Source of the DNA: Mastigocoleus testarum BC008
GTDB taxonomy: Bacteria > Cyanobacteriota > Cyanobacteriia > Cyanobacteriales > Nostocaceae
Assembly: GCF_001456025.1 (NCBI RefSeq)
Contig: NZ_LMTZ01000035.1
Location: 1-64,000 of the forward strand
DNA: 64,000 nucleotides
Direction of reading: 5' to 3'
The translations under genes were made by a program, and so were the position numbers. How positions within the stretch are numbered: the first letter of the stretch is position 1; each line of letters starts with the position of its first letter. The notes beneath the pieces were generated by a model that ran no database searches, was not told where the DNA came from, and saw only the letters and a list, made by a program, of their open reading frames with translations. Shown in pieces: positions 28,625 to 38,020 of this stretch.

Positions 28625-29572
28625 TCACTCGTATTCTGCTTTAACATCCCGTTGCATAAGTTCCCAGAGTGCTTGTTGAGGTGATATTTCTGCTTGTAAC
28701 AAACGATGTACTTGTTCTGCAATCGGAATAGAAATTTTTTGTACTCGGGCGCGTCTGACTAAAACTTGCGTAGTATTAACTCCCTCAGCTGTTCCTTCTA
28801 AATTTTCGATGATTTCCGAAAGTTTTTTCCCACTTGCGAGTTGGTAACCTACTTGATAGTTACGACTTAAGGGACTATTACAAGTTGCGAGTAAATCTCC
28901 CAATCCAGATAAACCATAAAAAGTATCTTGTTGTGCGCCCCAATCCACACCAACTCTTACCATTTCAGCTAAACCACGAGTTACTAAAGCAGCCTTGGCG
29001 TTAGTTCCCAGTTCCAAACCATCGCACACTCCGGCAGCGATCGCAATGACATTTTTTAAGGTACCGCCCAACTCTACTCCTAAGGGGTCATGGTTGGTGT
29101 AAACCCTAAACCGGTATGAAGAGAAAATTAACTGCACCATTTCTGCAACCCCATCAATTTTACTTGCAACTACGGTTGCTGCAGGTAATCCTTTCTGAAT
29201 TTCCTTTGATAAATTTGGACCAGATAGCACCACTACTGGATTTTTAAGAAATGCTTTTTGCCAAATTTGCGATGGGGTGCATGTAGTTTGAGGGTCCAAA
29301 CCTTTAGTTGCTGTAACTAAAATCGTTTTCGGAGATATTTTCACTAATTGGAGTTGAGAGATTATATCTCTTACTCCCTTCATTGAAACAGCACTGAGAA
29401 TAATATCAGCATCCTTGACAACCTCAGTTAGGGTTTGACAGCTCCTTCGCGACCATAATTTTATATGGTAACCATTTGCTGCCGCCAAAGTAGATAAAGC
29501 TGAGCCCCATGCACCCGTTCCGAGAATTGCCATCGAAATTTTAGAATGGCAATATCTTTCCTCATTCATCAC
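28625..29572 (-). CDS. gpsA: Glycerol-3-phosphate dehydrogenase [NAD(P)+]
   Basis: This cytosolic enzyme reduces dihydroxyacetone phosphate to sn-glycerol-3-phosphate for membrane lipid synthesis. The Rossmann motif GTGAWGSAL lies near residue 18. VLSGPNLSKEI, the catalytic lysine segment GGTLKNVIAIAAGVCDGL, and GLSGLGDLLATC match GpsA. The 315-residue ORF probably starts at the internal ATG encoding MAILGTGAWG, since the first 13 residues are not conserved. The gene starts eight bases after the lipA stop and is probably co-transcribed, linking lipid head-group supply with lipoate synthesis. Confidence 0.93.
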   Translation of the reverse strand: MMNEERYCHSKISMAILGTGAWGSALSTLAAANGYHIKLWSRRSCQTLTEVVKDADIILSAVSMKGVRDIISQLQLVKISPKTILVTATKGLDPQTTCTPSQIWQKAFLKNPVVVLSGPNLSKEIQKGLPAATVVASKIDGVAEMVQLIFSSYRFRVYTNHDPLGVELGGTLKNVIAIAAGVCDGLELGTNAKAALVTRGLAEMVRVGVDWGAQQDTFYGLSGLGDLLATCNSPLSRNYQVGYQLASGKKLSEIIENLEGTAEGVNTTQVLVRRARVQKISIPIAEQVHRLLQAEISPQQALWELMQRDVKAEYE

Positions 29573-29580
29573 TTTTAACT

Positions 29581-30462
29581 TTAACTACCGTTTGTTCGAG
29601 GATATAACTCCATTAATTTCCTAACTTGCTCTGCATGATAAGAACTTCTGGTTAAAGGAGAGGAAACCACTTGTAAAAATCCAATTTCCTCGCCAAATGC
29701 CTTCCAAGCAGCAAATCGATCTGGGTGGATAAATTCATTTACACCCAAGTGTTTTGCAGTAGGTTGTAAATACTGGCCGATAGTTAAAATATCACAATCT
29801 ACGCCACGTAAATCTTCCATTACTTGACGAATCTCGGTATCAGTTTCACCTAGTCCGACCATAATACCTGACTTAGTATAAACCCTAGGTTCGATTTCGC
29901 GAGAACGTTTCAGTAATTCTATGGTTCGTTCGTAGTTACCTTGAGGACGTACCCGTCGATATAAACGAGGAACAGTCTCAGTATTGTGGTTTAACACTTC
30001 CGGTTGTGCTTGCAAAATTATTTCTAAAGCTTTCCAATTACCGCATAAGTCGGGAATCAATAGTTCAATAGTAGTCTGGGGCGATTGCAGCCGCACAGCT
30101 TCAATGCAACGAACAAACTGGGAAGCTCCACCATCTTCTAAATCATCGCGGTTGACGGAGGTGATCACCACATGATTGAGCCTCATGCGACTAACGGCTT
30201 GCGCTAACCTTGTTGGTTCGGTAGGGTCTAAAGCCTGTGGTTTTTTCTCAAAGTCAATATCGCAGTAGGGACAAGCGCGGGTACAAGCCGGACCCATAAT
30301 TAAAAACGTTGCGGTTCCGGCATTAAAGCATTCCCCAATATTGGGGCAAGATGCTTCTTCGCAAACCGTATTCAGGGATAAATCCCGCAAAATTTCTTTG
30401 ACATTGCCAACACGTTGCCATTGCGGCGCTTTTACCCGCAACCAGTCCGGTTTAACTGTCAC
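29581..30462 (-). CDS. lipA: Lipoyl synthase
   Basis: LipA is a radical-SAM enzyme that inserts two sulphur atoms into protein-bound octanoyl groups to make lipoyl cofactor for pyruvate dehydrogenase and the glycine cleavage system. The 293-residue protein has the auxiliary-cluster cysteines [12 protein letters not shown] near residue 34 and the radical-SAM motif CTRACPYC near 60. A SAM-binding region, the GLGETDTEI loop and the terminal RSSYHAE, whose serine ligates the auxiliary cluster, are also present. All key residues are present. Many cyanobacteria have two lipA genes, so this may not be the only copy. Confidence 0.95.
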   Translation of the reverse strand: MTVKPDWLRVKAPQWQRVGNVKEILRDLSLNTVCEEASCPNIGECFNAGTATFLIMGPACTRACPYCDIDFEKKPQALDPTEPTRLAQAVSRMRLNHVVITSVNRDDLEDGGASQFVRCIEAVRLQSPQTTIELLIPDLCGNWKALEIILQAQPEVLNHNTETVPRLYRRVRPQGNYERTIELLKRSREIEPRVYTKSGIMVGLGETDTEIRQVMEDLRGVDCDILTIGQYLQPTAKHLGVNEFIHPDRFAAWKAFGEEIGFLQVVSSPLTRSSYHAEQVRKLMELYPRTNGS

Positions 30463-30684
30463 AATTTGCCTTTATCACTTATAGCTATACAGAGTTAATA
30501 CTAGCAAGTAATAAGGACTCAGGAGCAATGTAAATGTATTTTAGATTGCATCATGCGTGAAATATCAGTCAGTTACTCTGCTGGTATTCTAAATGTATTG
30601 CATATTGCAATTTTTCTTTTAACTGCAATTGGTGAAGGTTAAGTAGAGAAATTTTCCCAACTCTTGAAGGCTAATTAACAGTAA

Positions 30685-31431
30685 ATGACAAACTTTTATA
30701 GGGAAGACCTAGCTTACATTCATGATGTTGGTTTCAGGGATTATGCTCTTAATTGTGCTCCCGGAATATTAGATATACTGAATCAAAATAAGGTATGCAA
30801 AAGTTTAGTTGTCGATTTAGGTTGCGGAAGTGGACTTTTGGCAAAAGAACTTATTCAAGCTGATTATCAGGTTCTGGGAATAGATATTTCCGAGTCAATG
30901 ATTAATATTGCACGTCAAAGAGTTCCCGATGCCAATTTTGTGGTAGCTTCGCTATTTGATGTGGAAATTCCACCCTGTAATGCCGTTACATCTATTGGTG
31001 AATGTCTTAATTATCTGTTCGATCCAAATAATAATCATCAAAAATTAGCTGAGTTCTTCAGTTGTATATACAATGCATTGCTTCCCGGCGGCATCTTAAT
31101 CTTTGATATTTTAGAGCCGGGACAACTATCTCAGGGAAATCCAAGCAGAAATTTTACTGAGGGGGGAGATTGGATTGTACTGGTTGAGAAAGAAGAAGAT
31201 TTGAAACATAAGATATTAACTCGGCGAATTACTACCTTTCGTCAAGTGGGAGAATACTACAGGCGTGATGATGAGATACATCGAGCCCAGTTATATAAAG
31301 CTTCAGATATTGCCGAAAAACTGAAAAAAGTTGGTTTTCAGGTTCAAATCTCAGATAGTTTTGGTCGGTACAATCTGTCCAAAGGTCATGCAGCTTTTGT
31401 AGCACATAAAACAGTCGTACCTGAGAGTTAA
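30685..31431 (+). CDS. Class I SAM-dependent methyltransferase
   Basis: The 248-residue protein has motif I VVDLGCGSGLLAKEL near residue 47, the acidic loop IDISESMINIAR near 72, and a later PGGILIFDIL strand, the usual class I Rossmann methyltransferase order. The substrate is unknown; small-molecule methyltransferases of this layout are common. It stands alone, immediately left of the tRNA-Pro gene and the CAST, so it belongs to the chromosomal flank. The ATG at 30685 gives the full N-terminal helix (DLAYIHDVGF). Confidence 0.8.
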   Translation: MTNFYREDLAYIHDVGFRDYALNCAPGILDILNQNKVCKSLVVDLGCGSGLLAKELIQADYQVLGIDISESMINIARQRVPDANFVVASLFDVEIPPCNAVTSIGECLNYLFDPNNNHQKLAEFFSCIYNALLPGGILIFDILEPGQLSQGNPSRNFTEGGDWIVLVEKEEDLKHKILTRRITTFRQVGEYYRRDDEIHRAQLYKASDIAEKLKKVGFQVQISDSFGRYNLSKGHAAFVAHKTVVPES

Positions 31432-31558
31432 TGGCTAAGCTCATAACCAATTTTTTTGAAGCAACTCTCATATCATGTTCTATGTATTAGGCTCTAAAAA
31501 ATTTTTGGTTATTTGCAAATATTTGTGATACTATTCACTTAATTTGGAATAATTGTAT

Positions 31559-31632
<74 letters not shown>

Positions 31633-31635
31633 TTT

Positions 31636-31725
31636 TGTCTGTCATTTGCCAAACTATTTGACCGCGTTGACAAATTAATGTCCGTGCTGACACATTAATG
31701 TCCGTGTTGACAAATTAGTTAACCA
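31636..31725. promoter_or_regulatory. CAST end next to the tRNA, TnsB binding sites
   Basis: After the terminal TGTCTGTC, three TnsB-like sites follow: TTGACAAATTAATGTCC at 31667-31683, CTGACACATTAATGTCC at 31687-31703, and TTGACAAATTAGTTAACC from 31707. The terminus could be read as 31636 or 31640, because TGTC is doubled. The spacing from the PAM to 31636 is 55 bp. Confidence 0.8.
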
Positions 31726-31798
31726 GCAGAATGTATTGGTATTATAAGCTATTAAAATCATAGCTCTTATTTATTCTTGGTGCTGTAGTTAGGGGAAA

Positions 31799-31828
31799 TC
31801 CCGAACGAAGTGCGCCTTTCAACCCACC
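31799..31828 (-). CRISPR. Delocalised homing guide: short repeat plus tRNA-matching spacer
   Basis: On the minus strand a 13-nt repeat end, GGTGGGTTGAAAG (31816-31828), lies 10 nt beyond the last array repeat. It is followed by GCGCACTTCGTTCGGGA (31799-31815), identical over 17 nt to tRNA-Pro positions 31581-31597; the match ends there. The protospacer has GTA 5' of it, fitting the GTN PAM of Cas12k. This is the known delocalised-crRNA arrangement by which V-K elements home to tRNA genes. Confidence 0.9.
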
Positions 31829-31838
31829 TTATTTGTCT

Positions 31839-32091
31839 TTTTCAATGCGCCCCAACCTGGAAGCGGCGTTGAAACGACCGTGCCGAACGTTCGGGAAAAT
31901 ACGCTAAAAAACTTTCAACCCGCCCAAACCTGGAAGCGGCGTTGAAACTTAAGCAATTAAGCGTAATGGTACTGGCAAGTTACTTTCAACCCGCCCAAAC
32001 CTGGAAGCGGCGTTGAAACTCCTTCGCGTCGAGACGCGATAGTGCGGATTTTAACTTTCAACCCGCCCAAACCTGGAAGCGGCGTTGAAAC
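31839..32091 (-). CRISPR. Type V-K CRISPR array, four repeats and three spacers
   Basis: Read on the minus strand the 37-nt repeat starts GTTTCAACGCC and ends GGCGGGTTGAAAG, the class used with Cas12k. Exact copies lie at 32055-32091, 31983-32019 and 31912-31948. The last copy, at 31839-31875, has four changes, all in the half next to the guide. The spacers are 35, 34 and 36 nt (32020-32054, 31949-31982, 31876-31911). None obviously matches another part of this window. The array is transcribed away from cas12k, toward the tRNA. Confidence 0.95.
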
Positions 32092-32292
32092 CCCGCGCCT
32101 CCAATCCCTTATTTATCAGTACTTCTGGAAGCGTTTTTGGCAGGTCTACCAAAATCACTCGTCAACAGACATCTCAAAAAGCAAATAAATTGACACCACA
32201 AAAGCCAAAACAACTGATAGAGAAGGGATTCAGCATTTTGGCAGAACCCCCAGGAAAATCGCTCTCGCTTCGATCTGCCAAAAATAAAAATT

Positions 32293-32515
32293 AAGGTGGG
32301 TTCCTCCTTGCTCGGAGGTGATTCAGTAGCCACCACTGTAGTAAACCCACACCTCTATTACTGGGGGCGCACCTAATTCCTATCCGTAAAGAATAGCAGC
32401 TTCAAGGTGGGCAGCTACCAGGGTCAGAAAGCAAGACTGTGTTCCCACAGTCAAACTAACCCACATTTATCATTGCTCAGAGGTGCTTTAAACACATGAA
32501 CAACGGCGCTGTTGA
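32293..32515 (-). ncRNA. tracrRNA of the type V-K system
   Basis: Between cas12k and the array the minus strand carries about 223 nt that follow the known V-K tracrRNA plan. There is a 5' part with CAGCGCCG, then TTAGTTTGACTGTG..CACAGTCTTGC as a stem, CTGACCCTGGTAGCTG, GGTGCGCCCCCAG, GGCTACTGAATCACC, a stem CCTCCGAGCAAGGAGG, and the anti-repeat AACCCACC. The anti-repeat can pair with GGTGGGTT or GGCGGGTT at the repeat end. This RNA loads the crRNA into Cas12k. No part of it looks broken. Confidence 0.9.
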
Positions 32516-32550
32516 TGATTTATTATATTTTCAAGGTTCGGATGAATGTT
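32516..32550 (-). promoter_or_regulatory. Putative tracrRNA promoter
   Basis: On the minus strand a TATAAT -10 box (32522-32527) stands about seven bases before the expected tracrRNA start near 32515. AACATT (32545-32550) lies at -35 spacing. ACAT half-sites are typical of CvkR operators, so the repressor may bind here. Confidence 0.5.
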
Positions 32551-32555
32551 TTTGA

Positions 32556-34472
32556 TTAAGATTTTTTACGAGATTTGTAAGCAGTAGTTGCTAGTTCTTT
32601 GGCTTTATCCTGAGAACTTCCTCTGATGGGCTGTTTACTTTCCTCTATAACAATTCCAGTTTTTATCGCTTGACTTTTGATGTTCTCAATTAATCTGCCA
32701 TAGCTCCATTGATTCACGCTACGGCGATACTGTTTGGCGTACTTTTTCTGAGCTTCTATACAATCTGGGCATTTTTCTAAGGCTTTTGCTTGAATTTCGC
32801 TATTTATCTGCTCACGCATATCGCTAAGTTTGGGAAGTACGATGCTACCAGCGGAATATTTTTGTGCGATCGCAACTATCTCCTTTGCCAGTAATCTATC
32901 AATATATTGCCCTAGTTCTGATTCTCCATATTGATTTGATGCTGCTTGGGTTTGAGCTATTTTACGTTGATGAGAAAGTTCTCCTTTTTGTTGTCGTTGT
33001 CTGTTTAGTAGCTTGTAATTTTCACCAAGAAGTTGCTTGATACTTCTATAAGTCACAACTTTGTCTGTGCTTGCATCTAAAATGGCTACCGTTGCAGTTT
33101 TTTCTAAGCCGAGACTGACGCCTACAAGAATATTAGATAGTCCTTTGTATAAGGGTTTATTTGGACGTGGGTAAGGATTGTTGATTCTATCGAGGGTAGA
33201 CTGCTTGCGTTTTATATGAGCTAGTTGTCTGTCATTAAGCTCGCCTTTTTCTTTACTTTTGGTAATGGTTTTAGCTATTTCTTCTGCTTTTTCTTCTCTT
33301 ACCTGATTTGTTCCTTCAGCAGTCCATAAGCGAGTATCAACTGTGCAATCAAGTTTTAGATGATTAACATTCCAAGGTCTATCTTTACCAACTTCTTCTT
33401 GCCAACTAATTCTTCCACTACGTAGGGTAAAGAGGCTGCTAGAGTGTTGATTTTTACTATTTTTCTTAATTTGCTGGTCTGATAAAAAACGCTTAAACCA
33501 ATGTAATTGACGATTGTCGCAGTAGATTTCAAAAGTATGTTCGCTCAAGCCATTAAATTTTACACAAATGCGCCCTTTACGATTTTTGAACCAAGTCATG
33601 TCTTCATTGGTTTCATAAGAAACTGGAAAAGGTACAGCATGAGATTTTCTTAATAGATTATTTTGCCAAGACTTTGCTTCAGTCTCGCTTTGGGGAACTT
33701 GATTTGTAGCTATATCTAAAGTATTTAACCAATTTAAGTCAGTTAAATCTCTACCGTGAGGAATCCGAGCTTCAAGTTGTTCTCTAAGTCTCTGAATCTG
33801 GATTTCAATTTTGCGCCGACGTTGAGTAAATTTTTCGGGACTTTCTTCTTTATTTGGGAGTTTAGAACCGTTCTTTAGTAAATAACTGATAGCACAATGA
33901 GTTACTATATCTTCTGTATCCCTGTATGTGTCAAATAGCTGTTGGGATAAATTTTTACTGATATCTGAGCTTTTTGATTTTTTACTATTTTTAGATTTCG
34001 TTTTCCTTTTGTTCTGGGAATTGTTTGTATCTATTTGGGGACTGAATTGAGCTAGTATTTCAGCCGCTTTGCTACGTAGAGCTTCTAAATTAACTCCGCT
34101 AATTTCTACTAACTCCTCATCACTTTTGAGCATTTCTAGCCAATGAATTTTACCTTCGAGCTTGTATTGTAAGCGTTTCATCAAAGCTAGCCATGACTTA
34201 TATATGTAACTGACAAGTGCGATCGCACTCGTATAAAACCTCCCTGGTTGACCAATGAAGCGGGAGTCAGTTTTTAACGGTTCGCATAGTTGCTTAATAG
34301 TTCCTGTAGGTATTTTGCCTTTTTGTCGCCAAGCTTCAAAGTCTGAATGCTCTGCAACCTGCTTCAATAATTCGTTTATTAGTGGCGTATTTTTATCAGC
34401 CATCAGATCCCATAGCTCTTGACGAGTGGTTTCTGTAGCTACAAGACGGCATTGAACTGTAATTTGAGTCAT
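32556..34472 (-). CDS. cas12k: Cas12k, RNA-guided nuclease-dead effector of type V-K CAST
   Basis: The 638-residue protein is full length and collinear with the Scytonema Cas12k I remember. It starts MTQITVQCRLVATETTRQEL, has RFYTSAIALVSYIYKSWLAL near residue 80 and ETEDIVTHCAISYLLKNG near 185. The RuvC-like part includes LVGVSLGLEKTATVAILD, ASNQYGESELGQYIDRLLAKE and YAKQYRRSVNQWSYGRLI, and it ends GSSQDKAKELATTAY. The first RuvC motif reads SLGLEK without the catalytic Asp, so it binds DNA but should not cut it. An AAGGAG site at 34480-34485 fixes the start at 34472, not the upstream ATG at 34490. It marks the target for transposition with TniQ and TnsC. Confidence 0.96.
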   Translation of the reverse strand: MTQITVQCRLVATETTRQELWDLMADKNTPLINELLKQVAEHSDFEAWRQKGKIPTGTIKQLCEPLKTDSRFIGQPGRFYTSAIALVSYIYKSWLALMKRLQYKLEGKIHWLEMLKSDEELVEISGVNLEALRSKAAEILAQFSPQIDTNNSQNKRKTKSKNSKKSKSSDISKNLSQQLFDTYRDTEDIVTHCAISYLLKNGSKLPNKEESPEKFTQRRRKIEIQIQRLREQLEARIPHGRDLTDLNWLNTLDIATNQVPQSETEAKSWQNNLLRKSHAVPFPVSYETNEDMTWFKNRKGRICVKFNGLSEHTFEIYCDNRQLHWFKRFLSDQQIKKNSKNQHSSSLFTLRSGRISWQEEVGKDRPWNVNHLKLDCTVDTRLWTAEGTNQVREEKAEEIAKTITKSKEKGELNDRQLAHIKRKQSTLDRINNPYPRPNKPLYKGLSNILVGVSLGLEKTATVAILDASTDKVVTYRSIKQLLGENYKLLNRQRQQKGELSHQRKIAQTQAASNQYGESELGQYIDRLLAKEIVAIAQKYSAGSIVLPKLSDMREQINSEIQAKALEKCPDCIEAQKKYAKQYRRSVNQWSYGRLIENIKSQAIKTGIVIEESKQPIRGSSQDKAKELATTAYKSRKKS

Positions 34473-34479
34473 ATGCCTA

Positions 34480-34514
34480 CTCCTTAACATGTGTTCAATA
34501 ATAACATTAATGTT
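34480..34514 (-). promoter_or_regulatory. cas12k leader with candidate CvkR operator
   Basis: A perfect 12-bp palindrome AACATTAATGTT (34503-34514) lies 31 bp before the cas12k start, with the ribosome site AAGGAG at 34480-34485. The published CvkR motif, as I remember it, is ACAT-n-ATGT; here the centre is two bases (TA). It is a good candidate for repression of cas12k. Confidence 0.55.
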
Positions 34515-34796
34515 TTATATGGCAAATGTTTAATAATTAGGTGGTTAAGTGCTTGCCTTATTCTCTTGACTTTTGTAACAGCTTGATATTTGGCAAGGTG
34601 AGGTGGAGGACTAAAGTGTAGGGGTCTGCCAGAATCGCTATAAGCTTGATAGAAAGACGATTACAAGGTTTGAGTTATTATATTCAATAACAATTTACGT
34701 CAGCAAAAGAAGCTGAAATGGGCATATTTTTGAGGTTCGCCAAAACCCCTTGTAGAATAATTGTTCTGTGGGAGTTTCACAGGGTGGACTTCCGCT

Positions 34797-34926
34797 GACT
34801 GAATTAATCGGATAGTTAGAATAAAATCTTCTATGTTTCAGATGTCGTAAGACGTCAATTCTATCCACTGGATTAATTAGAATAAATCCTCTATTCCTCT
34901 GATACCGTAAGGTGTTGATTCTACCC
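34797..34926. repeat. Imperfect direct repeat between cas12k and cvkR
   Basis: Two diverged copies of about 60-70 bp lie side by side (34797-34865 and 34867-34926). Both have a GAATTAAT/GGATTAAT start, AGAATAAA, a CTCTATTC/TTCTATGT stretch, a CGTAAG palindrome-like core and a TTCTA(T/C)CC end. A minus-strand 89-codon frame covers them but looks like repeat-driven coding noise. No other gene is seen between 34491 and 35030. Confidence 0.6.
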
Positions 34927-35030
34927 ACTGAATTAAGTAGATTTTGTCGGAATAAAAGACACAAAGTATCCCCAATTTTTTCAAAAGTTAGGGAGATTAA
35001 TTACGTTGGGTACTATTGTAAAATTAGAAT

Positions 35031-35459
35031 ATGGAAGACACATTTTTTACTAGTAAACAAGCAGCGCAAATCACCGGATGCACTCTGCGCCAGCTTCAGT
35101 ACTGGCGTGAGAAAAATGTTGTTGTTCCTGTTATCAGTGAAACTGGAACTGGTCGTAGCATTTATTACTCTATTTCTAATTTAGTGGAATTGTCTGCAAT
35201 GTCATATTGGCTGGGAGCAGGATTAAATTTTGATATTGCTAGCGATACTTTAAGAGCTTTGAAGGAAAAGGAGCCAGAATTATTTAAATCTGGAAAAGGT
35301 AGCAGGTGGATGTTGCACTGGAATGTCCAAAAGGAGAAACTATGTTTTGAAAAGTTTGACCGAGAAAAAGCGATCGCATCTTTGGATAAAGGTCAAATTG
35401 TGATTCCCGTGTGGTTGGATTTGGTTTATCAGGGGTTAAAACAGAAACTAGGGAATTAA
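35031..35459 (+). CDS. cvkR: MerR-type repressor of the CAST (CvkR)
   Basis: This 142-residue protein has a MerR-like winged helix at its N-terminus: FTSKQAAQITGCTLRQLQYW, then GRSIYYSISNLVELSAMSYWL. A short C-terminal domain follows, without the metal-binding cysteines of classical MerR proteins. Its place, divergent from cas12k within a V-K element, matches CvkR (Cas V-K repressor), which represses cas12k and the tracrRNA. It probably binds the palindromes upstream of both transcripts. All parts are intact, so Cas12k expression should still be controlled even though transposition is likely lost. Confidence 0.85.
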   Translation: MEDTFFTSKQAAQITGCTLRQLQYWREKNVVVPVISETGTGRSIYYSISNLVELSAMSYWLGAGLNFDIASDTLRALKEKEPELFKSGKGSRWMLHWNVQKEKLCFEKFDREKAIASLDKGQIVIPVWLDLVYQGLKQKLGN

Positions 35460-35511
35460 AATTAAATTTCTGCGTAAATCGTAAATTTCTGCGTAAATAT
35501 ATAAATCTAAT

Positions 35512-37860
35512 ATGGCTGCAATCGACAAGAAATCTTTAAGCGAACCGGATATATGTACTAAATATATTACACCTGCTTTGGAAGAAGTTGGTTGGGATAA
35601 AATGACTCAACTCCGTCAAGAAGTACCTTTAACAAAGGGTAAAGTTTTAGTTCGCGGTCGATTGACTAGTAGAGGGAAAAGTAAACGTGCTGATTACATT
35701 CTTTACTACAAACCAAATATTCCTATTGCTGTGATTGAAGCAAAGAATAATAAACACAGTGTTGGGAGTGGAATGCAGCAAGCACTTGGGTATGCTGAGA
35801 TGTTAGATGTTCCGTTTGCTTATAGTTCTAATGGTGATGCTTTTTTAGAACATGATTTTACTGGATTAACGGGTAAGGTTGAACAAGAATTAAGACTTGA
35901 TAGTTTTCCTTCACCCCAGGAATTATGGCGACGTTATTGTGTTTGGAAGGGGATTGGGGAAGCTGAGAATCGGGTTGTTACTCAGGATTATTATTCCGAT
36001 GGTAGCGGTAAGAAACCCCGCTATTATCAGTTGGTTGCTATTAATCGTACTATTGAAGCGATCGCGAAAGGTGAAAACCGAATATTATTGGTAATGGCTA
36101 CTGGTACGGGTAAGACATTTACAGCGTTTCAAATTATTTGGCGGTTATGGAAGTCTCGTACTAAAAAGCGGATTTTGTTTTTAGCCGATCGCAATATTCT
36201 CATTGACCAAACTAAGACTAATGATTTTAAACCGTTTGGTAAGAAGATGACCAAAATTACCAAGCGTCAGGTGGATAAGTCTTATGAGATTTATTTGGCG
36301 CTTTACCAGGGGGTATCAGGTAATGAGGAAACTAAGAATATTTACAAGCAGTTTTCCCCTGAATTTTTTGATTTAGTAATTATCGACGAATGTCACCGGG
36401 GAAGTGCAGCAGAAGATTCGGCTTGGCGAGAAATTTTAGAATATTTTAGCAAAGCTACACAAATAGGTTTAACAGCTACGCCAAAAGAAACAGAGGAAGT
36501 TTCTAACATAGATTATTTTGGCGAACCGATTTATACTTACTCGCTCAAAGAAGGTATTGAAGATGGATTTTTAGCACCATATAAGGTGATTCGCATCGAT
36601 ATTGATAAAGATTTATCAGGATGGCGACCAACTGCGGGACAGCGTGATAAGTATGGTAAGGAGATAGAAGACCGGGTTTATAACCAAAAGGATATTGATA
36701 GAACTTTGGTTTTGGAAAGACGAACGGAATTGGTAGCTAAAAAGGTAAGTGAATTTCTCAAAACAACCAATGACCGCTTTGCGAAAACCATTGTATTTTG
36801 CGAAGATATTGACCACGCAGAACGAATGCGCCAAGCTTTGGTAAATGAAAATTCAGACTTGGTATTAGAAAATCGTAAGTACGTGATGCGAATTACTGGC
36901 GATGATAAAGAAGGAAAGGAAGAATTAGATAATTTTATTTTTCCAGACAGTACTTATCCGGTAATTGCAACCACTTCCAAATTGATGACTACTGGTGTAG
37001 ATGCTCAAACTTGTAAGTTGATTGTTTTGGATAGACGCATTCAGTCGATGACTGAGTTTAAGCAGATTATTGGACGGGGAACTCGCATTAATGAGGAGTA
37101 TGGTAAGTCCTACTTTACAATTATGGACTTTAAAAAGGCGACAGAATTATTTGCCGATCCCGATTTTGATGGTGAACCCGTACAGATTTACGAACCCAAA
37201 ACAGATCATGACTCCATAGTTCCACCAGATGAGGAAGAAGACAATATTTCACCAGATGATGTAATTATCGACCCGCCAATTGTACCTGATGGAAAGCGTA
37301 TTAAGTACGTAGTTGATGATGTAGAAGTTTCGGTGATTGCCGAGCGAGTTCAATATTACGGTAAGGATGGTAAGTTAATTACGGAGTCCTTAAAAGATTA
37401 TACTCGCAAGACAGTTACCAAAGAATATAGGTCTTTAGATGACTTTTTGCGGCGTTGGAGCGAGTCAGAACAAAAGCAAGCAATTATTAATGAACTTCAC
37501 GAACAAGGGGTAATTTTTGAAGCTTTGGAATCAGAAGTCGGTAAAGATTTCGATCCATTTGATTTAATTTGTCATGTGGCTTTCGACCGACCACCATTAA
37601 GTCGTAAAGAACGCGCTCAAAATGTCCGTAAACGGGATTATTTTAGTAAGTATGGAGACAAAGCCAAAGCGGTTTTAAATGCGTTATTGGATAAATACGC
37701 TTCAGAAGGAATTGAACAAATTGAAGGAATGGGGGTTTTGAAAGTTCCGCCATTCACAGAGTTAGCAACACCAATGGAAATTATTAAGCTATTTGGCGGA
37801 AAACAGAAATATCTGGAAGTATTGAGGGAGTTGAAGAGCGAACTTTATAAAGCTTCGTGA
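35512..37860 (+). CDS. hsdR: Type I restriction enzyme, R subunit
   Basis: The 782-residue motor and nuclease subunit has a PD-(D/E)xK-type site early on: RADYILYY, then AVIEAKNN near residue 82. The SF2 translocase motifs follow: Walker A MATGTGKT near 197, DECHRGS near 299, LTATP near 324, and [11 protein letters not shown] near 520. With HsdM and HsdS it cuts unmethylated foreign DNA away from the recognition site after ATP-driven translocation. It is the first gene of an hsdR-hsdM-hsdS operon, 52 bp after cvkR. All motifs are intact, so this cargo is probably functional. Confidence 0.94.
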   Translation: MAAIDKKSLSEPDICTKYITPALEEVGWDKMTQLRQEVPLTKGKVLVRGRLTSRGKSKRADYILYYKPNIPIAVIEAKNNKHSVGSGMQQALGYAEMLDVPFAYSSNGDAFLEHDFTGLTGKVEQELRLDSFPSPQELWRRYCVWKGIGEAENRVVTQDYYSDGSGKKPRYYQLVAINRTIEAIAKGENRILLVMATGTGKTFTAFQIIWRLWKSRTKKRILFLADRNILIDQTKTNDFKPFGKKMTKITKRQVDKSYEIYLALYQGVSGNEETKNIYKQFSPEFFDLVIIDECHRGSAAEDSAWREILEYFSKATQIGLTATPKETEEVSNIDYFGEPIYTYSLKEGIEDGFLAPYKVIRIDIDKDLSGWRPTAGQRDKYGKEIEDRVYNQKDIDRTLVLERRTELVAKKVSEFLKTTNDRFAKTIVFCEDIDHAERMRQALVNENSDLVLENRKYVMRITGDDKEGKEELDNFIFPDSTYPVIATTSKLMTTGVDAQTCKLIVLDRRIQSMTEFKQIIGRGTRINEEYGKSYFTIMDFKKATELFADPDFDGEPVQIYEPKTDHDSIVPPDEEEDNISPDDVIIDPPIVPDGKRIKYVVDDVEVSVIAERVQYYGKDGKLITESLKDYTRKTVTKEYRSLDDFLRRWSESEQKQAIINELHEQGVIFEALESEVGKDFDPFDLICHVAFDRPPLSRKERAQNVRKRDYFSKYGDKAKAVLNALLDKYASEGIEQIEGMGVLKVPPFTELATPMEIIKLFGGKQKYLEVLRELKSELYKAS

Positions 37861-38020
37861 TTTGGGGTGCGTTAGTTGCATAATTGACTTAATATTTTTG
37901 ATTAGTATTATGATTCATGCACTGTAGCGCATCAAAAGCTAGTAAATAATGCAATAATGATGCGTTACGCTGTCGCCAACACACCCCACAATTTAACTTT
38001 TAACTCCTAACTTCTTAACT
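37861..38020. repeat. Possible small repeat between hsdR and hsdM
   Basis: The gap starts TTTGGGGTGCGTTA and ends GATGCGTTACGC...CACCCCACAA, so its ends are roughly inverted (GGGGTG/CACCCC). This is the appearance of a short dispersed cyanobacterial repeat inserted in an operon. The downstream gene has no strong ribosome site. Confidence 0.4.

Noticed and set aside
31636..31725. Reading the tRNA-side repeats as a separate small insertion sequence
   Set aside because: The TTGACAAATTA sites match those at 49688-49913 in style, and the homing guide, PAM and distance tie this end to the CAST.
32085..32294. Open frame of 69 codons between the CRISPR array and the tracrRNA
   Set aside because: It begins inside the first repeat, has no ribosome site, ends at the tracrRNA anti-repeat and resembles no family I know. 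Chance opening is more likely.
34695..34964. Minus-strand frame of 89 codons between cas12k and cvkR
   Set aside because: It is made of the two copies of an imperfect DNA repeat and has no recognisable domain or ribosome site. I list the repeat instead.
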